A stretch of DNA of 64,000 bases, taken from contig JAQTPL010000003.1 in the NCBI GenBank assembly GCA_028712895.1, forward strand, positions 17,332-81,331. The letters are read 5' to 3'. A program made the translations under genes and the position numbers. Of the stretch, positions 28,930-39,114 are shown in pieces; the first letter of the stretch is position 1; each line of letters starts with the position of its first letter. The notes under the pieces are model-generated. The model did no database searches. It was not told where the DNA came from and worked only from the letters and a program-made list of their open reading frames with translations. Source of the stretch: a bacterium. GTDB taxonomy: Bacteria > CAYTYR01 > UBA6262.

Positions 28930-31900
28930 TTATGGCTTCATCCTGAATCCGCCAGTCTTGGTATTAACACTGCCTGCGGTCAAGCTTAACGTGCCGGTAT
29001 TAGCCGTAACACCGGTAGTAGTAGCCCAGGAACTATCATACCCAGCCTCAATGTTCACGTTGATCGCCCGGTTGAAGGTCAAGGTTTCAGTAAAGTCCCC
29101 TTGTTGTACCTGGATCGTCTGTCCGGTCGTGGCCGCGTTGTAAGCAGCCTGGATCGTGCTGTAATACGTACTGCCGATCCGTACTTTATCACTGCTGCCA
29201 CCACTGCTCATGGTCACATAGACATCTTTCTGCACTCCGTTGTCATAGGTGATGGTCACCTTACCTGTCTGGTCCGTAGTGTAGCCAGTGTGGTCTACCG
29301 TAACTGTGATGGTATCAGACTCAGTTGTAGTCGTCCCGCTATTAGGCGAAATATTGGTGATCCACGGCTCATTTTCAGTGATCGTCCAGTTCATGGTGCC
29401 GCCGCCGATGTTGGTGATATCTACCGTGCCTGTCGTGCCTGATATTACCACATGTTCAGGAGCAGTACTACATATTGGTTTGATATCTTTTCCTACCAGC
29501 AAGGTCACCTTGACTTTATGACTATAATTACTAGAGGTAAAAGTAATATAATCAGTGTAAATACCATTGGCCAGATTGTTCCGGCTGATATTTACCGTAA
29601 TCTGAGTGCTGGATCCTGCTGACAACCCGTTGCCACTGCTGGGTGACACGCTGGTGATCCAGGAAGCATTCTTAGCCGCTGACCAGTTGATCGCTGTGCC
29701 ATCCAGTGACACATTTTTAATATAGAAGGTTTTACTAGTCTCGCTGTCGACATTGAAAAGCACTTCATTAGTACTGGTCAAGAATCTCTTGCCCAAGATG
29801 ATATACGATTGCCCGCCTAAGGCTATTCCTTCGTTATTATTCTCCATAACTATGGCTAGATCGCCATATCCGTCACCATTGAAATCGCCTGAATCGACAG
29901 GCTGGTACCAATCACAATCGCCGCCCTTCTCAGCCAAGAAGCTGGCATTGGCATCTGTATCCATATACACATTAGACGGGAAAGAACTCCGGCCTAGGTA
30001 GATATAGTTCTCGGAAATAGCATATGCATTACCGGCCCCGGCAATCACTACTTCATCATACCCGTCACCATTCATATCTTTGGCAATATGATGCCAAATT
30101 CCACACTCCTGGTAATATGTATAAGGTATATACTTTTCCGGGAAGGAGAAAGTCACATTAGCGTCAGCCGGTAGATTCTTGGCTGCGGTCCATTTGGTGG
30201 TAGAACCAAAAAGCGCGAAGCTGGTGCCGCCGCCACTGGATATAAGAATATCATAACAGCCATCGCCATTGATATCACCCTCTGTTCCCGGCCATGAAGG
30301 ATTAGTTTCCACGCCATTACAAATTATCGGAATTGCCACATTCAGATTGTTATATACATCCAAATCTGATCCCCAGGTAGATTCTTTGCCAGCTTTACCG
30401 TAAATAACATAGCTATAGACCTTGCCATTCCAATCACCTGTATCTTGGTTATAACCCATCCAGATATCATCATAACCGTCATTATCAAAGTCACCAACTT
30501 TTACTTTATCCACCCACGTATTAGATGGATTAAGCTGGCCGCTATTGTAGAACTTAGTCACATCTGGCAATATAATATCTCCTGGACTATCAACATGCGG
30601 AGTAGTGGATGTCAACGTACAATTTTCCTGCAGATAATCGTGCCAATCAGTATCAGAACGGCCGAAAATAACATACGCTGCCCGAATCTGGTTATCACTG
30701 CCTACGACCAGGTCATCATAACCGTCGTTGTTAAAGTCACCGGCAGCTACCACATCACCAAAATCAGCCCAAGAAATTTCAGGAGCCAGGATCACGATAT
30801 CCGCATCCATAATCGTGTATTGCTGTTTCCAGCCCTCTTCTTTGCCTAAGAAGATGAAGACCGCACCAGCAGGGCTGTCTGACTGCTCATATCCAGGGAA
30901 ATCCCCAGTTATGTACGCGCACTTATCGCCGATGACCACATCCTGCCGGCCATCGCCGTTGACGTCGGCCATAGCCACACCAGTGCCAAGAAACCCGGTA
31001 TTATCTTCTGGTCGGCCGACACCGAAGAACCTGGTGGCGGAGGCTACGGTATCATCCATATGCCAGCCGTCTTTCTTGCCCCAGATAATATAGGCCTTAC
31101 CTTTTGTATTCTGGTCCCAGGATAAAGCGCCGATGAGGATATCATCATAGCCATCGCCGTTTAAATCTCCGGTATCAATGGCTTCACATTGTTCATAATC
31201 ATATTTTTCCAGACCTATATAAGAAGCGTCTACATCACTTATAGTAGCGTCTAGACAATAACGGTTATGTTGATAAGCATTAACCTTGATGTACTTCACC
31301 CCGGCTGTTCCGCCGTCTACTTTGACTATGGTTGACGTATCTGCAGTTAAACCAGTCCAATTTACAGTCAAGTCGATAAGATCAGTTTCCGTAGTCGCTG
31401 AACCATTGGTAGGATCGATCGTCAACCAACTAACTGGCATGGTTTGGGATAACGAATAACTTAATGTGGCAGTACCGCTATTCTCGACATATATTTTGCT
31501 GTCAGTATCAGGTGTTTTTATATCAATATTCTCTGGATAGGCTTTCAGCTCCGGCGCGATCGGTACGCTGACATTGATCACCTGACTACCCGAAGCAGAG
31601 CCATCATCATCATTGGCTGTGATCGTTACCGTACCAGAGTAGGTCTGTGCCGTAGTCATAGTGGATGTGTCTACCAGCACCTGTAGGACATAGTCGTCCA
31701 AGTCCTTGTACAGGTACGAACCGGTTGTGACTGCGGTCCAGGCTTCATTACTAGCATGGTTGCGGTACTTTATTGTCAGCCAACCACTACCGTTGGTGTA
31801 ATTAATGTCCACTTTATATGAAAGGTATTCCCCACCATCATTTTCGATATAGAGATAACGGTCTTTACCTGACTGGATCTCACTGTTGCTGTAAGCCAGT

Positions 31901-34644
31901 ACCTGCGGCTTAACGATCAGTTTAGCCTGGGTATCAGTGGACAGTACTTTGCTGTCCGGATTCCGGGCATTGGTATTGTTGGTCACTTCAGTCGAGTCGC
32001 TGTAGGTATCAGCATCAGTGTCAGCATTCAATGGGTCTGTACCATAACGGAGCTCTTGCGCGTTGGTCAGACCATCCCCGTCAGAATCAGTATCATTGAC
32101 ATTGGTAACCCCGTCATTGTCAGTGTCCAGGTCTATGGCCAGGGATACTTCAGCCAGGGAATTGGCGCCAATACTCTCTTTCTTGGCTGTGCTGCTGCCA
32201 TTGACTACATGTGTAACAAAAACCCATGGATCACCGCTGCCAGCAGTGGTGTACATAGTAGAGCCTATGGTCCCCAGCTTGGTACAACTGCTCAGGAACC
32301 CTACATTGTTGAACTTAGTAAAACTTAGCACATAATCATCATCATTGTTGTCGTATTGGTCTACCCAATTGTTAAGGCTGGTATAGTCTGTAAAAGTGCC
32401 TGTTGATATCGTACGACCGGTTTTCGGATTGAGTGCTACAGATAGGATACAGGGATTGGAAACTGTATCAGTAGAGGTCAGGATGCTGTAGTTCTTGGTT
32501 AGCCGGGCATATTTAGGCGTGCCCATATAGGAAACAGCCCCACTCTCAAATACTGTCTTGAGGTAAGAGAAATTGTTGAACTTATTACGGTAATCTATTA
32601 GTGCTGGCCGGGCGGTACGGTTATACACTGTGGTAGCATTGTCCCAACGCACGTTATCTACCCAGAACTGGGTATTAGTTTCCCCTGTTCCGAGTTTAGG
32701 ACCGGTGAAGGAAAAGACCATTTTCATCCTGGCTAAATTTAAGCTAGCTATATGACTGCCATCAGCGGCTACCTTAGTATTATTAGCATCCAACCAGGAA
32801 AATGAATGCCCATCAGATAGAGCGCTGATAGGGATAGTGATCTCTTGCCACGCTGTACTGGTAGCGTCAAATTCACTACAATAGCTCTCATCTAAAAAGA
32901 TCAAAACAGCCTTTTCCGGACCGTTTTCATCCTCAAATTTAATACTATAGTTAGCTTTCGCCGTATCGCCAATAGCGGTCGGCGGGGTGCCGGCTTTTTG
33001 CAGCTTCAACCAGAATTTTAAATTACCACTGGCAAATTGGGATAAGTTAATAGTATCATTAGTCCTAAATAAGCCCCAACCTCCACCCCAACTGGTGCTC
33101 CAGAGTTCAGTATACATACAACGGTGGCCTTCAGGAATAGTATTACCAGTCCCAGTCCCTCCTGTATATGAATATTCGGGATAGGGGCTGTAGGTCTTCC
33201 TGACCCCGTAATCCGGGGAACCAGAGGCTACATAATCCGATTGGGCATTGATCTTGCCATAGCCATCACCGCCAATCGGCAATCCCCAGGTATAAATATC
33301 CCAGGATTGAGACCCATACCTGGTTTCGCCGATCAGTCCACAGTCTGCGAAAAAAACCTGATTGATATTTCTTGTGTCTTGTTGATTTATACCCCACCAT
33401 TCTTCTTGCATACAACCGTCAGGCCAGAGATATGAATTGGCTTGGCCTTCGGTATTCACCGGATAGCCGGGAGTGTTCTCATGGAGTAAAGGAGTACCAC
33501 CTTTTAATTTCCACCATTCATCAACCCATTCAAACAAACAACTGCCTAATAACATATCATTGGAGTTGTTGGCTGATAGCCGAGAATGGATCTCATCCCA
33601 CTGCCACGCTTCCCCTTCTTTTTGGCTGGCAATGTCTTCAAATTCTTTAGTCGAATCAGTATTATAGCGCCAGGCATCTACCCCATATTCACTGAAGAAT
33701 ATCGGTTTAGTCCAAGTCACGGTATCCGCGTACATTTCATAGACATTACCAAAACTCCTGCCCCGGTATGAGTTCTCTCCGATAATATCGATATCGGTTA
33801 GATTGGCTACTCCTGCCTTATAAACCTCATAACTTGGATAATGCGGTTCACCCAGGCAGGCCACTACCGGGTGATTGGAATCATTGTTCTTGATCCAGTA
33901 CGCTATGTCATTGACCGCCGTACAAGCTTCTTGGAAGGTATCATAGCGCCACATATATAATTCCTGGTCGTTGAAGTTGTAATTGAATTCATTGCCGAGC
34001 ATCCACATCAGTATCGCGGGATGGTTCTTGTAGGTGGCAACGATCTTCTGGGCCAGGGCAGAATTAGCATTAAAACCATCGACTATCATGATAACTTTGA
34101 GACCATTCTTATAAGCTTCATCTAGTACTGCCAGGCCATGGGTAACTGACTGCGAATTTAGGTCCCCGACCGTGGCCATGCCTTCCAGCCAATCTTCCTG
34201 GTTGTCATTGTCATCATCCTGCGCCGTACCGTCAGCGTTCCAGATCACCCCGTTGGTGTCTTCGTCAAAGTACAGACTACTGTCAGTGTCTAATCCCAGG
34301 TCAGAATACAGTCTGATCGTATTGAAGCCAGCTTCCTTGATCCGGGGAAAATCGTATTGCGCCATTTCCCAGGAGCGCCGCCGGTCATCGTTTTCAAAAG
34401 GCCCTCCAGGCGGATACGTCTCTACCGGCCAGACAGTGGCTACGCTATAACACACTCCTTTAATAACATAGTTCACTGCGGCTTTTAGGGTATTGTCTTC
34501 CCGACGGTGCTGTACCCTCATCTGCTTCCCGTTCATAGTCACTACGCTCGGACTCGCAGGCACTGTGGCCATTGCTTCCACTACCATCAGCAGAACTATC
34601 AGCATGCTAAGCGCTAACCATACGTATTTCTTCATCTGCTTCAT
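28930..34644 (-). CDS. Giant (1904 aa) secreted multidomain protein: GH2/GH5-like TIM barrel, thrombospondin type 3-like Ca-binding repeats, FG-GAP repeats, BACON-like domains
   Basis: IKEAGFNTIRLYSDLGL, NHPAILMWMLGNEFN, PIFFSEYGVDAW (TIM barrel); DTDNDGVTNVNDTDSDGDGLTNAQELRYGTDPLNADTD; GDLNGDGYDDILIGA; WITSVSPSSGNGLSAGSSTQITVNISR. Confidence 0.85.
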   Translation of the reverse strand: MKQMKKYVWLALSMLIVLLMVVEAMATVPASPSVVTMNGKQMRVQHRREDNTLKAAVNYVIKGVCYSVATVWPVETYPPGGPFENDDRRRSWEMAQYDFPRIKEAGFNTIRLYSDLGLDTDSSLYFDEDTNGVIWNADGTAQDDDNDNQEDWLEGMATVGDLNSQSVTHGLAVLDEAYKNGLKVIMIVDGFNANSALAQKIVATYKNHPAILMWMLGNEFNYNFNDQELYMWRYDTFQEACTAVNDIAYWIKNNDSNHPVVACLGEPHYPSYEVYKAGVANLTDIDIIGENSYRGRSFGNVYEMYADTVTWTKPIFFSEYGVDAWRYNTDSTKEFEDIASQKEGEAWQWDEIHSRLSANNSNDMLLGSCLFEWVDEWWKLKGGTPLLHENTPGYPVNTEGQANSYLWPDGCMQEEWWGINQQDTRNINQVFFADCGLIGETRYGSQSWDIYTWGLPIGGDGYGKINAQSDYVASGSPDYGVRKTYSPYPEYSYTGGTGTGNTIPEGHRCMYTELWSTSWGGGWGLFRTNDTINLSQFASGNLKFWLKLQKAGTPPTAIGDTAKANYSIKFEDENGPEKAVLIFLDESYCSEFDATSTAWQEITIPISALSDGHSFSWLDANNTKVAADGSHIASLNLARMKMVFSFTGPKLGTGETNTQFWVDNVRWDNATTVYNRTARPALIDYRNKFNNFSYLKTVFESGAVSYMGTPKYARLTKNYSILTSTDTVSNPCILSVALNPKTGRTISTGTFTDYTSLNNWVDQYDNNDDDYVLSFTKFNNVGFLSSCTKLGTIGSTMYTTAGSGDPWVFVTHVVNGSSTAKKESIGANSLAEVSLAIDLDTDNDGVTNVNDTDSDGDGLTNAQELRYGTDPLNADTDADTYSDSTEVTNNTNARNPDSKVLSTDTQAKLIVKPQVLAYSNSEIQSGKDRYLYIENDGGEYLSYKVDINYTNGSGWLTIKYRNHASNEAWTAVTTGSYLYKDLDDYVLQVLVDTSTMTTAQTYSGTVTITANDDDGSASGSQVINVSVPIAPELKAYPENIDIKTPDTDSKIYVENSGTATLSYSLSQTMPVSWLTIDPTNGSATTETDLIDLTVNWTGLTADTSTIVKVDGGTAGVKYIKVNAYQHNRYCLDATISDVDASYIGLEKYDYEQCEAIDTGDLNGDGYDDILIGALSWDQNTKGKAYIIWGKKDGWHMDDTVASATRFFGVGRPEDNTGFLGTGVAMADVNGDGRQDVVIGDKCAYITGDFPGYEQSDSPAGAVFIFLGKEEGWKQQYTIMDADIVILAPEISWADFGDVVAAGDFNNDGYDDLVVGSDNQIRAAYVIFGRSDTDWHDYLQENCTLTSTTPHVDSPGDIILPDVTKFYNSGQLNPSNTWVDKVKVGDFDNDGYDDIWMGYNQDTGDWNGKVYSYVIYGKAGKESTWGSDLDVYNNLNVAIPIICNGVETNPSWPGTEGDINGDGCYDILISSGGGTSFALFGSTTKWTAAKNLPADANVTFSFPEKYIPYTYYQECGIWHHIAKDMNGDGYDEVVIAGAGNAYAISENYIYLGRSSFPSNVYMDTDANASFLAEKGGDCDWYQPVDSGDFNGDGYGDLAIVMENNNEGIALGGQSYIILGKRFLTSTNEVLFNVDSETSKTFYIKNVSLDGTAINWSAAKNASWITSVSPSSGNGLSAGSSTQITVNISRNNLANGIYTDYITFTSSNYSHKVKVTLLVGKDIKPICSTAPEHVVISGTTGTVDITNIGGGTMNWTITENEPWITNISPNSGTTTTESDTITVTVDHTGYTTDQTGKVTITYDNGVQKDVYVTMSSGGSSDKVRIGSTYYSTIQAAYNAATTGQTIQVQQGDFTETLTFNRAINVNIEAGYDSSWATTTGVTANTGTLSLTAGSVNTKTGGFRMKP

Positions 34645-34850
34645 TACTCAGTATCCTCCCTTGGATTATTTGTTCTTTCCTATCTTCATTATATAAAAGA
34701 AACGGCCAATACCGTTTTCATGGTACCAGCCGTTCTGATGGTTAATCCTGTTCATGAGTTCCCTTAAAACTCTTCTCTTCACCCAAGCATCCTTAGAATA
34801 AACCAAATAATTAAATTCAACTAATTGCTATTTGTATCCCCAAATAAAAT

Positions 34851-34881
34851 AAAAAAGGTTACCCTGATTAAGAGTAACCTT
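34851..34881 (-). terminator. Terminator-like hairpin in 5-prime leader of the 1904-aa gene
   Basis: Minus strand AAGGTTAC-loop-GTAACCTTTTTT, between predicted promoter and the CDS. Confidence 0.6.
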
Positions 34882-35012
34882 AAAAATATGGATCCTGTGC
34901 GCGCAACTAATTATTATATTGCTTTCTACTTTTTGTTTCATTTTTCCTTTCCGGAAAAACAAAGCACAAAATATAAATCAATAAAAATTATTTTATTTAT
35001 TAAAACATTAAT

Positions 35013-35041
35013 TATATATAATAAATATGAAAAGATGTCAA
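35013..35041 (-). promoter_or_regulatory. Sigma70-like promoter for 1904-aa gene
   Basis: Minus strand TTGACA - 17 nt - TATATA in a very AT-rich divergent spacer. Confidence 0.45.
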
Positions 35042-35107
35042 GAAATATTTTCCTTTCCCATAGAGATTTTTAACTTGCCGGCATCGGGCTTTTAGGGTAT
35101 ACTTATC

Positions 35108-37066
35108 TTGCTTATGCTTATTATATTACCCACAGCAATTATCATAGCAGGCGTAATTAATTTTGTGCTTGGTTTCTTTATCCATTACCAGGCCAGACCT
35201 GGTTCATTCAATCGGGCTTTAGAAATTTTTACTTTTACAACCTCAGCTTGGTGCTTCAGCAATTATTTCCTATCCAAGTTTCCTTCCCTTTTCTGGTTCC
35301 AAACTTCTTATGCTCTGGGCGCGCTGGTTATGGCAATTGCTTTGATCTGGGTTTCAGGTTTTGCCGACCGGACCATCCATAAAAAAGACATATTTGTTTT
35401 TGGCGGATTAGGCTTGCTTTTTACCGTACTCTGCTACCGCAGCAACCTGCTTATTAATCACTTTGCCAAAACCGGGCTGGGACACAAGGGAGAACCAGGC
35501 GTCTTGATGGGCTGGTATGGCATCTATATGACGGCTGTCTTCGTCTTTTTGATTTTCAAAATATTGCGGCATCACCGGAAAGTAATGGACTTGTCTGAAA
35601 AAAAGAGAAGTTATTATATGTTTTGGGGCTCTTTCATCTTCACCGCCACTTTTTTTATTTTCGCTATTCTCCTGCCATTATTGAAGATCCCTGAGTATTC
35701 GATGCTAGCGAGCCCCTTTTCTTTATTTTTTGTAATCGCGATGATAGTCGCGATCTTTCGTTACCAGCTCATGGATATCAAGATCGTGCTAAGAAAAGGG
35801 TTCATCCATGCTATCCTGAGTGGCGTTATTACCGCTCTCTGGGTGCTTATCGTTATTGCCATAGAACGTACCGTACGCATGTATACCGGCCATGCATCGC
35901 TCTTAACCGTGGTCATAGCCGCCATCACCATTACCATCACTTTCCAGCCGCTCAAGCACAAAGTGGAAATGTTCGTCGATAAAATATTTTTCCGGGGCCG
36001 GTATGATTACCAGGAAGCCCTGGCTGATTTCACCCGTACCCTGGTCTCTATCCTTGACTTGCGGGAATTGCTGAACCTAATCGTATCCATGAGCGGTATT
36101 CTCGGTACCAAACAGATATCGATCATGATGTACGATGACGAAACAAGCCATTTCAAGATCATGTCCTCTATTAATCTGGAGAAAGAGACTAAGGCTATTG
36201 AACTTAATCTGCAGAGCGATCTGGTCAACCTGCTGAAAAAAACCAAAAGCGTGGTTATAAAAGAAGAAATTGAAAAACTATCAGAACATTCTACCTACCA
36301 GATCATCAAGAAAGAAATGGATTCCCTTCAAGCTGAAATTTCTATCCCAATATTTATCAAAGGGGAGTTATACGGTATCTTATCCCTAGGACCTAAATTA
36401 TCAGGGGAAATTTATAACCGGGAAGATGTCAATTTGCTGCAAACTCTGGCTGATGAGGCAGGGATCGCTATTGAAAACGCCAGGCTATACGGCGATTTAA
36501 AACGGACCTATTTTGAAACTGTCCAGGCTTTAGCGCAGGCGATCGAAGCCAGCGACAAATATACCCGCGGCCACTCTGACCGGGTCACCCATATAGCCAT
36601 GGAAATCGCTAAACGCTTAAAACTAAGCCGGGCAGATATAGATACGCTCAAATACGCCTGTATTTTGCATGACGTGGGGAAAATAGGGATCTTGAAAGAA
36701 ATCTTGAACAAGCCGGGTGCGTTGACCCCGGAAGAATTCGAGCAGATCAAAAGACACCCGGCCCTGGGAGAAGAGATCATTTCCCCGGTAGCCTTCCTGG
36801 AAAACATTAAGCCCATCATCCGGCATCATCACGAACGATATGACGGCACCGGCTATCCGGATCAAATAAAAAGTGACCATATCCCTTTTCTTTCCAGGAT
36901 CATCGCCGTTGCCGATACGTATGACTCCATGACCAGCCAAAGACCCTACCGGCCAGCCTTGGCCGTCGAATTAGCCATTGCCGAAATAAGAAAATGCTCC
37001 GGAACACAATTCGACCCAGAGGTAGTAAAAGCTTTCCTGGAAATACACCCAAAATTACAACTGTAG
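35108..37066 (+). CDS. Membrane sensor - GAF - HD-GYP c-di-GMP phosphodiesterase
   Basis: Multi-TM N-terminus, GAF (LADEAGIAIENARLY), HD-GYP motifs CILHDVGKIGI, HHERYDGTGYPD. Confidence 0.92.
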   Translation: MLMLIILPTAIIIAGVINFVLGFFIHYQARPGSFNRALEIFTFTTSAWCFSNYFLSKFPSLFWFQTSYALGALVMAIALIWVSGFADRTIHKKDIFVFGGLGLLFTVLCYRSNLLINHFAKTGLGHKGEPGVLMGWYGIYMTAVFVFLIFKILRHHRKVMDLSEKKRSYYMFWGSFIFTATFFIFAILLPLLKIPEYSMLASPFSLFFVIAMIVAIFRYQLMDIKIVLRKGFIHAILSGVITALWVLIVIAIERTVRMYTGHASLLTVVIAAITITITFQPLKHKVEMFVDKIFFRGRYDYQEALADFTRTLVSILDLRELLNLIVSMSGILGTKQISIMMYDDETSHFKIMSSINLEKETKAIELNLQSDLVNLLKKTKSVVIKEEIEKLSEHSTYQIIKKEMDSLQAEISIPIFIKGELYGILSLGPKLSGEIYNREDVNLLQTLADEAGIAIENARLYGDLKRTYFETVQALAQAIEASDKYTRGHSDRVTHIAMEIAKRLKLSRADIDTLKYACILHDVGKIGILKEILNKPGALTPEEFEQIKRHPALGEEIISPVAFLENIKPIIRHHHERYDGTGYPDQIKSDHIPFLSRIIAVADTYDSMTSQRPYRPALAVELAIAEIRKCSGTQFDPEVVKAFLEIHPKLQL

Positions 37067-37080
37067 AAAACACAATTTAC

Positions 37081-37109
37081 TTTACAATTATACATTATTT
37101 CGTTATAAT
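37081..37109 (+). promoter_or_regulatory. Sigma70-like promoter upstream of PilZ-oxoamine synthase gene
   Basis: TTTACA - 17 nt - TATAAT. Confidence 0.7.
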
Positions 37110-37208
37110 GATCGTGTCTTTATAAAACTACAAATTAGCATGGGGTGCCTTTTTTTATGAAATCAATGTGCGGAGCAGCAGTTGATTTTATAAAAGGAGG
37201 TACATACG

Positions 37209-37298
37209 ATGAGAATCAAGCTTTTTATATTTCAGATCATTTCGTTATCCATCCTCGCAAACCCCGCAAGTAAGAAATTCCTTTTACCAGATACTTAG
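37209..37298 (+). CDS. Possible 29-aa leader peptide
   Basis: SD AAAGGAGG then MRIKLFIFQIISLSILANPASKKFLLPDT*; very short. Confidence 0.25.
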   Translation: MRIKLFIFQIISLSILANPASKKFLLPDT

Positions 37299-37356
37299 CT
37301 TTAATTTTCTCTGAAACTCCTATTCATAAAGTTCAATCCCAAATCAAGGAGAAATT

Positions 37357-39078
37357 ATGTCAGAGAAAAACCTATCTTTACAACGCAGTATCCAACAAAA
37401 CGATCTTTCATCATCTACTATCTCTTCCGATCAAAACGCCGAAATTGGTTTTAAGGCGGAACTATCGTTATTAAGAAGAACCCTTCCTCGTTTTTTACCA
37501 ACAAAACAAATTCCCATTAAATTCAATGTAGTATCAGGAATGAACCTAAGAGATAGTCTAATCTCAGGGAAGATTGAAAATATTAGCGCCACAGGCTTGC
37601 TCATAAGTACTAACAAATATTTTCCGATTTCCATGAATGTAAAAATTAAAATTATGCTATCACAAGATGTTTTTATTTTTGGGAAACTAGTCTGGCATTA
37701 TGAAATGTCTTCACACAAATCTCTTTATGGAGTAAAGACAACAGCAAACTCCACCAAAGATAACCTTGCGCTATTAAATTTCATAGACACCAATTTATCC
37801 GCAAAAAACGCTATAGACCGCAGAAAGGGTAACCGTCGCTTGAATGATAAATTTAAAATTATCGTTGATAAAAGAAGTTTTGATCGAAGATTAAAAAATA
37901 ATTTATTCGGTAAATGTATTAAATTTAGTCATTGGTACAATTATATAAAGCAAAATAACTATTTTTTGCTAAGAGAAACCTCTTCAGCTTCAGCGGCACG
38001 GGTAATTGTTAAAAAGAAAAAAATGCTCATGCTAGGATCAAATAATTATTTAGGTTTATCAACACATCCAAAAGTAAAGGAAGCGGCTATTAAAGCAATA
38101 AAAAAGTATGGACTTGGTTCTGGAGGATCCAGATTACTAAGCGGAACAACGGATTTGCATAATGCTCTGGAGGAGAAGCTTGCTAAATTCAAAGGAGTAG
38201 AAGCAGGTATCGTTTTTACAGCAGGATACATGACTAATGTTGGCGTTATATCAACTTTAGTTAATGAAGGAGAATTTGTTATAGTTGATGAAAAAAGTCA
38301 TGCCAGCATAATTGACGGGACATCATTGTGTAATGGTAATTTACGCATTTTTAGGCACAATGATATGGAAAGCTTAGAAAAAGAACTCAAGTTTTGCGGC
38401 AAGGAAAGCAATAAACTTGTTGTAACAGATGGTATTTTTAGTATGGATGGAGATATGTGCAAATTGGATTTGATTTATGAATTGACACAAAAATATAATG
38501 CTGCTATTATGATAGACGATGCTCATGCCACTGGTGTTATTGGAGAAAGAGGATCGGGGACCGCAGAGCATTTTGGGTTAGCAGGAAAAATAGATTTAGA
38601 AATAGGCACGTTAAGTAAATCACTAGGGAGCATAGGTGGTTTTGCTGTAGCCTCTAAAAGAATAATTTTTTACTTGAAACACGTTGCCAGATCTTTCTTA
38701 TTTGCTACGAGCCAGCCACCAGCAATATGTGCAGCAGTTATCGCAGCGATTAAAGTAATTGAAGAAGAGCCTCAATTAAAACTAAACTTATGGAGAAATA
38801 TAAATTTTCTCAGAGAAGGTCTTATAGACATAGGTTATAATTTGCAGGAAAGTCAATCTGCTATTTTACCCATTATTTTAGGAGATGAAGGAATAACTTA
38901 TAAACTTGCTAAAATGCTTGAAGAGCAAGAAATTTTTACAAATGCCGTTGCCTATCCAGCAGTACGAAAAAGAGAAGCTCGCATAAGATTAACTCCGATG
39001 GCGACACACACCTTGGAAGATATGGAAACAACTATTTCGGCTTTTAAACAAGCCGGAAGAAAACTAAGAGTTATTTAA
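37357..39078 (+). CDS. PilZ domain fused to alpha-oxoamine synthase (8-amino-7-oxononanoate synthase / KBL / serine palmitoyltransferase-like PLP enzyme)
   Basis: N-terminal PilZ-like RRTLPRF...KIENISATGLLIST (NxSxxG); linker DRRKGNRRL...DKRSFDRR; C-terminal LGSNNYLGLSTHPKV, GSGGSRLLSGT, DDAHATGVIGERGSG, TLSKSLGSIGGF (PLP lysine). Confidence 0.88.
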   Translation: MSEKNLSLQRSIQQNDLSSSTISSDQNAEIGFKAELSLLRRTLPRFLPTKQIPIKFNVVSGMNLRDSLISGKIENISATGLLISTNKYFPISMNVKIKIMLSQDVFIFGKLVWHYEMSSHKSLYGVKTTANSTKDNLALLNFIDTNLSAKNAIDRRKGNRRLNDKFKIIVDKRSFDRRLKNNLFGKCIKFSHWYNYIKQNNYFLLRETSSASAARVIVKKKKMLMLGSNNYLGLSTHPKVKEAAIKAIKKYGLGSGGSRLLSGTTDLHNALEEKLAKFKGVEAGIVFTAGYMTNVGVISTLVNEGEFVIVDEKSHASIIDGTSLCNGNLRIFRHNDMESLEKELKFCGKESNKLVVTDGIFSMDGDMCKLDLIYELTQKYNAAIMIDDAHATGVIGERGSGTAEHFGLAGKIDLEIGTLSKSLGSIGGFAVASKRIIFYLKHVARSFLFATSQPPAICAAVIAAIKVIEEEPQLKLNLWRNINFLREGLIDIGYNLQESQSAILPIILGDEGITYKLAKMLEEQEIFTNAVAYPAVRKREARIRLTPMATHTLEDMETTISAFKQAGRKLRVI

Positions 39079-39114
39079 TAATACCTTTTGTTTTAATAAC
39101 CTACAAAGGGAATC

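Noticed and set aside
34660-34810. Minus-strand frame QLVEFNYLVYSKDAWVKRRVLRELMNRINHQNGWYHENGIGRFFYIMKIGKNK in the leader of the giant enzyme
   Set aside because: No good start codon for the long form and it overlaps a hairpin; cannot support it as a gene, only as leader sequence
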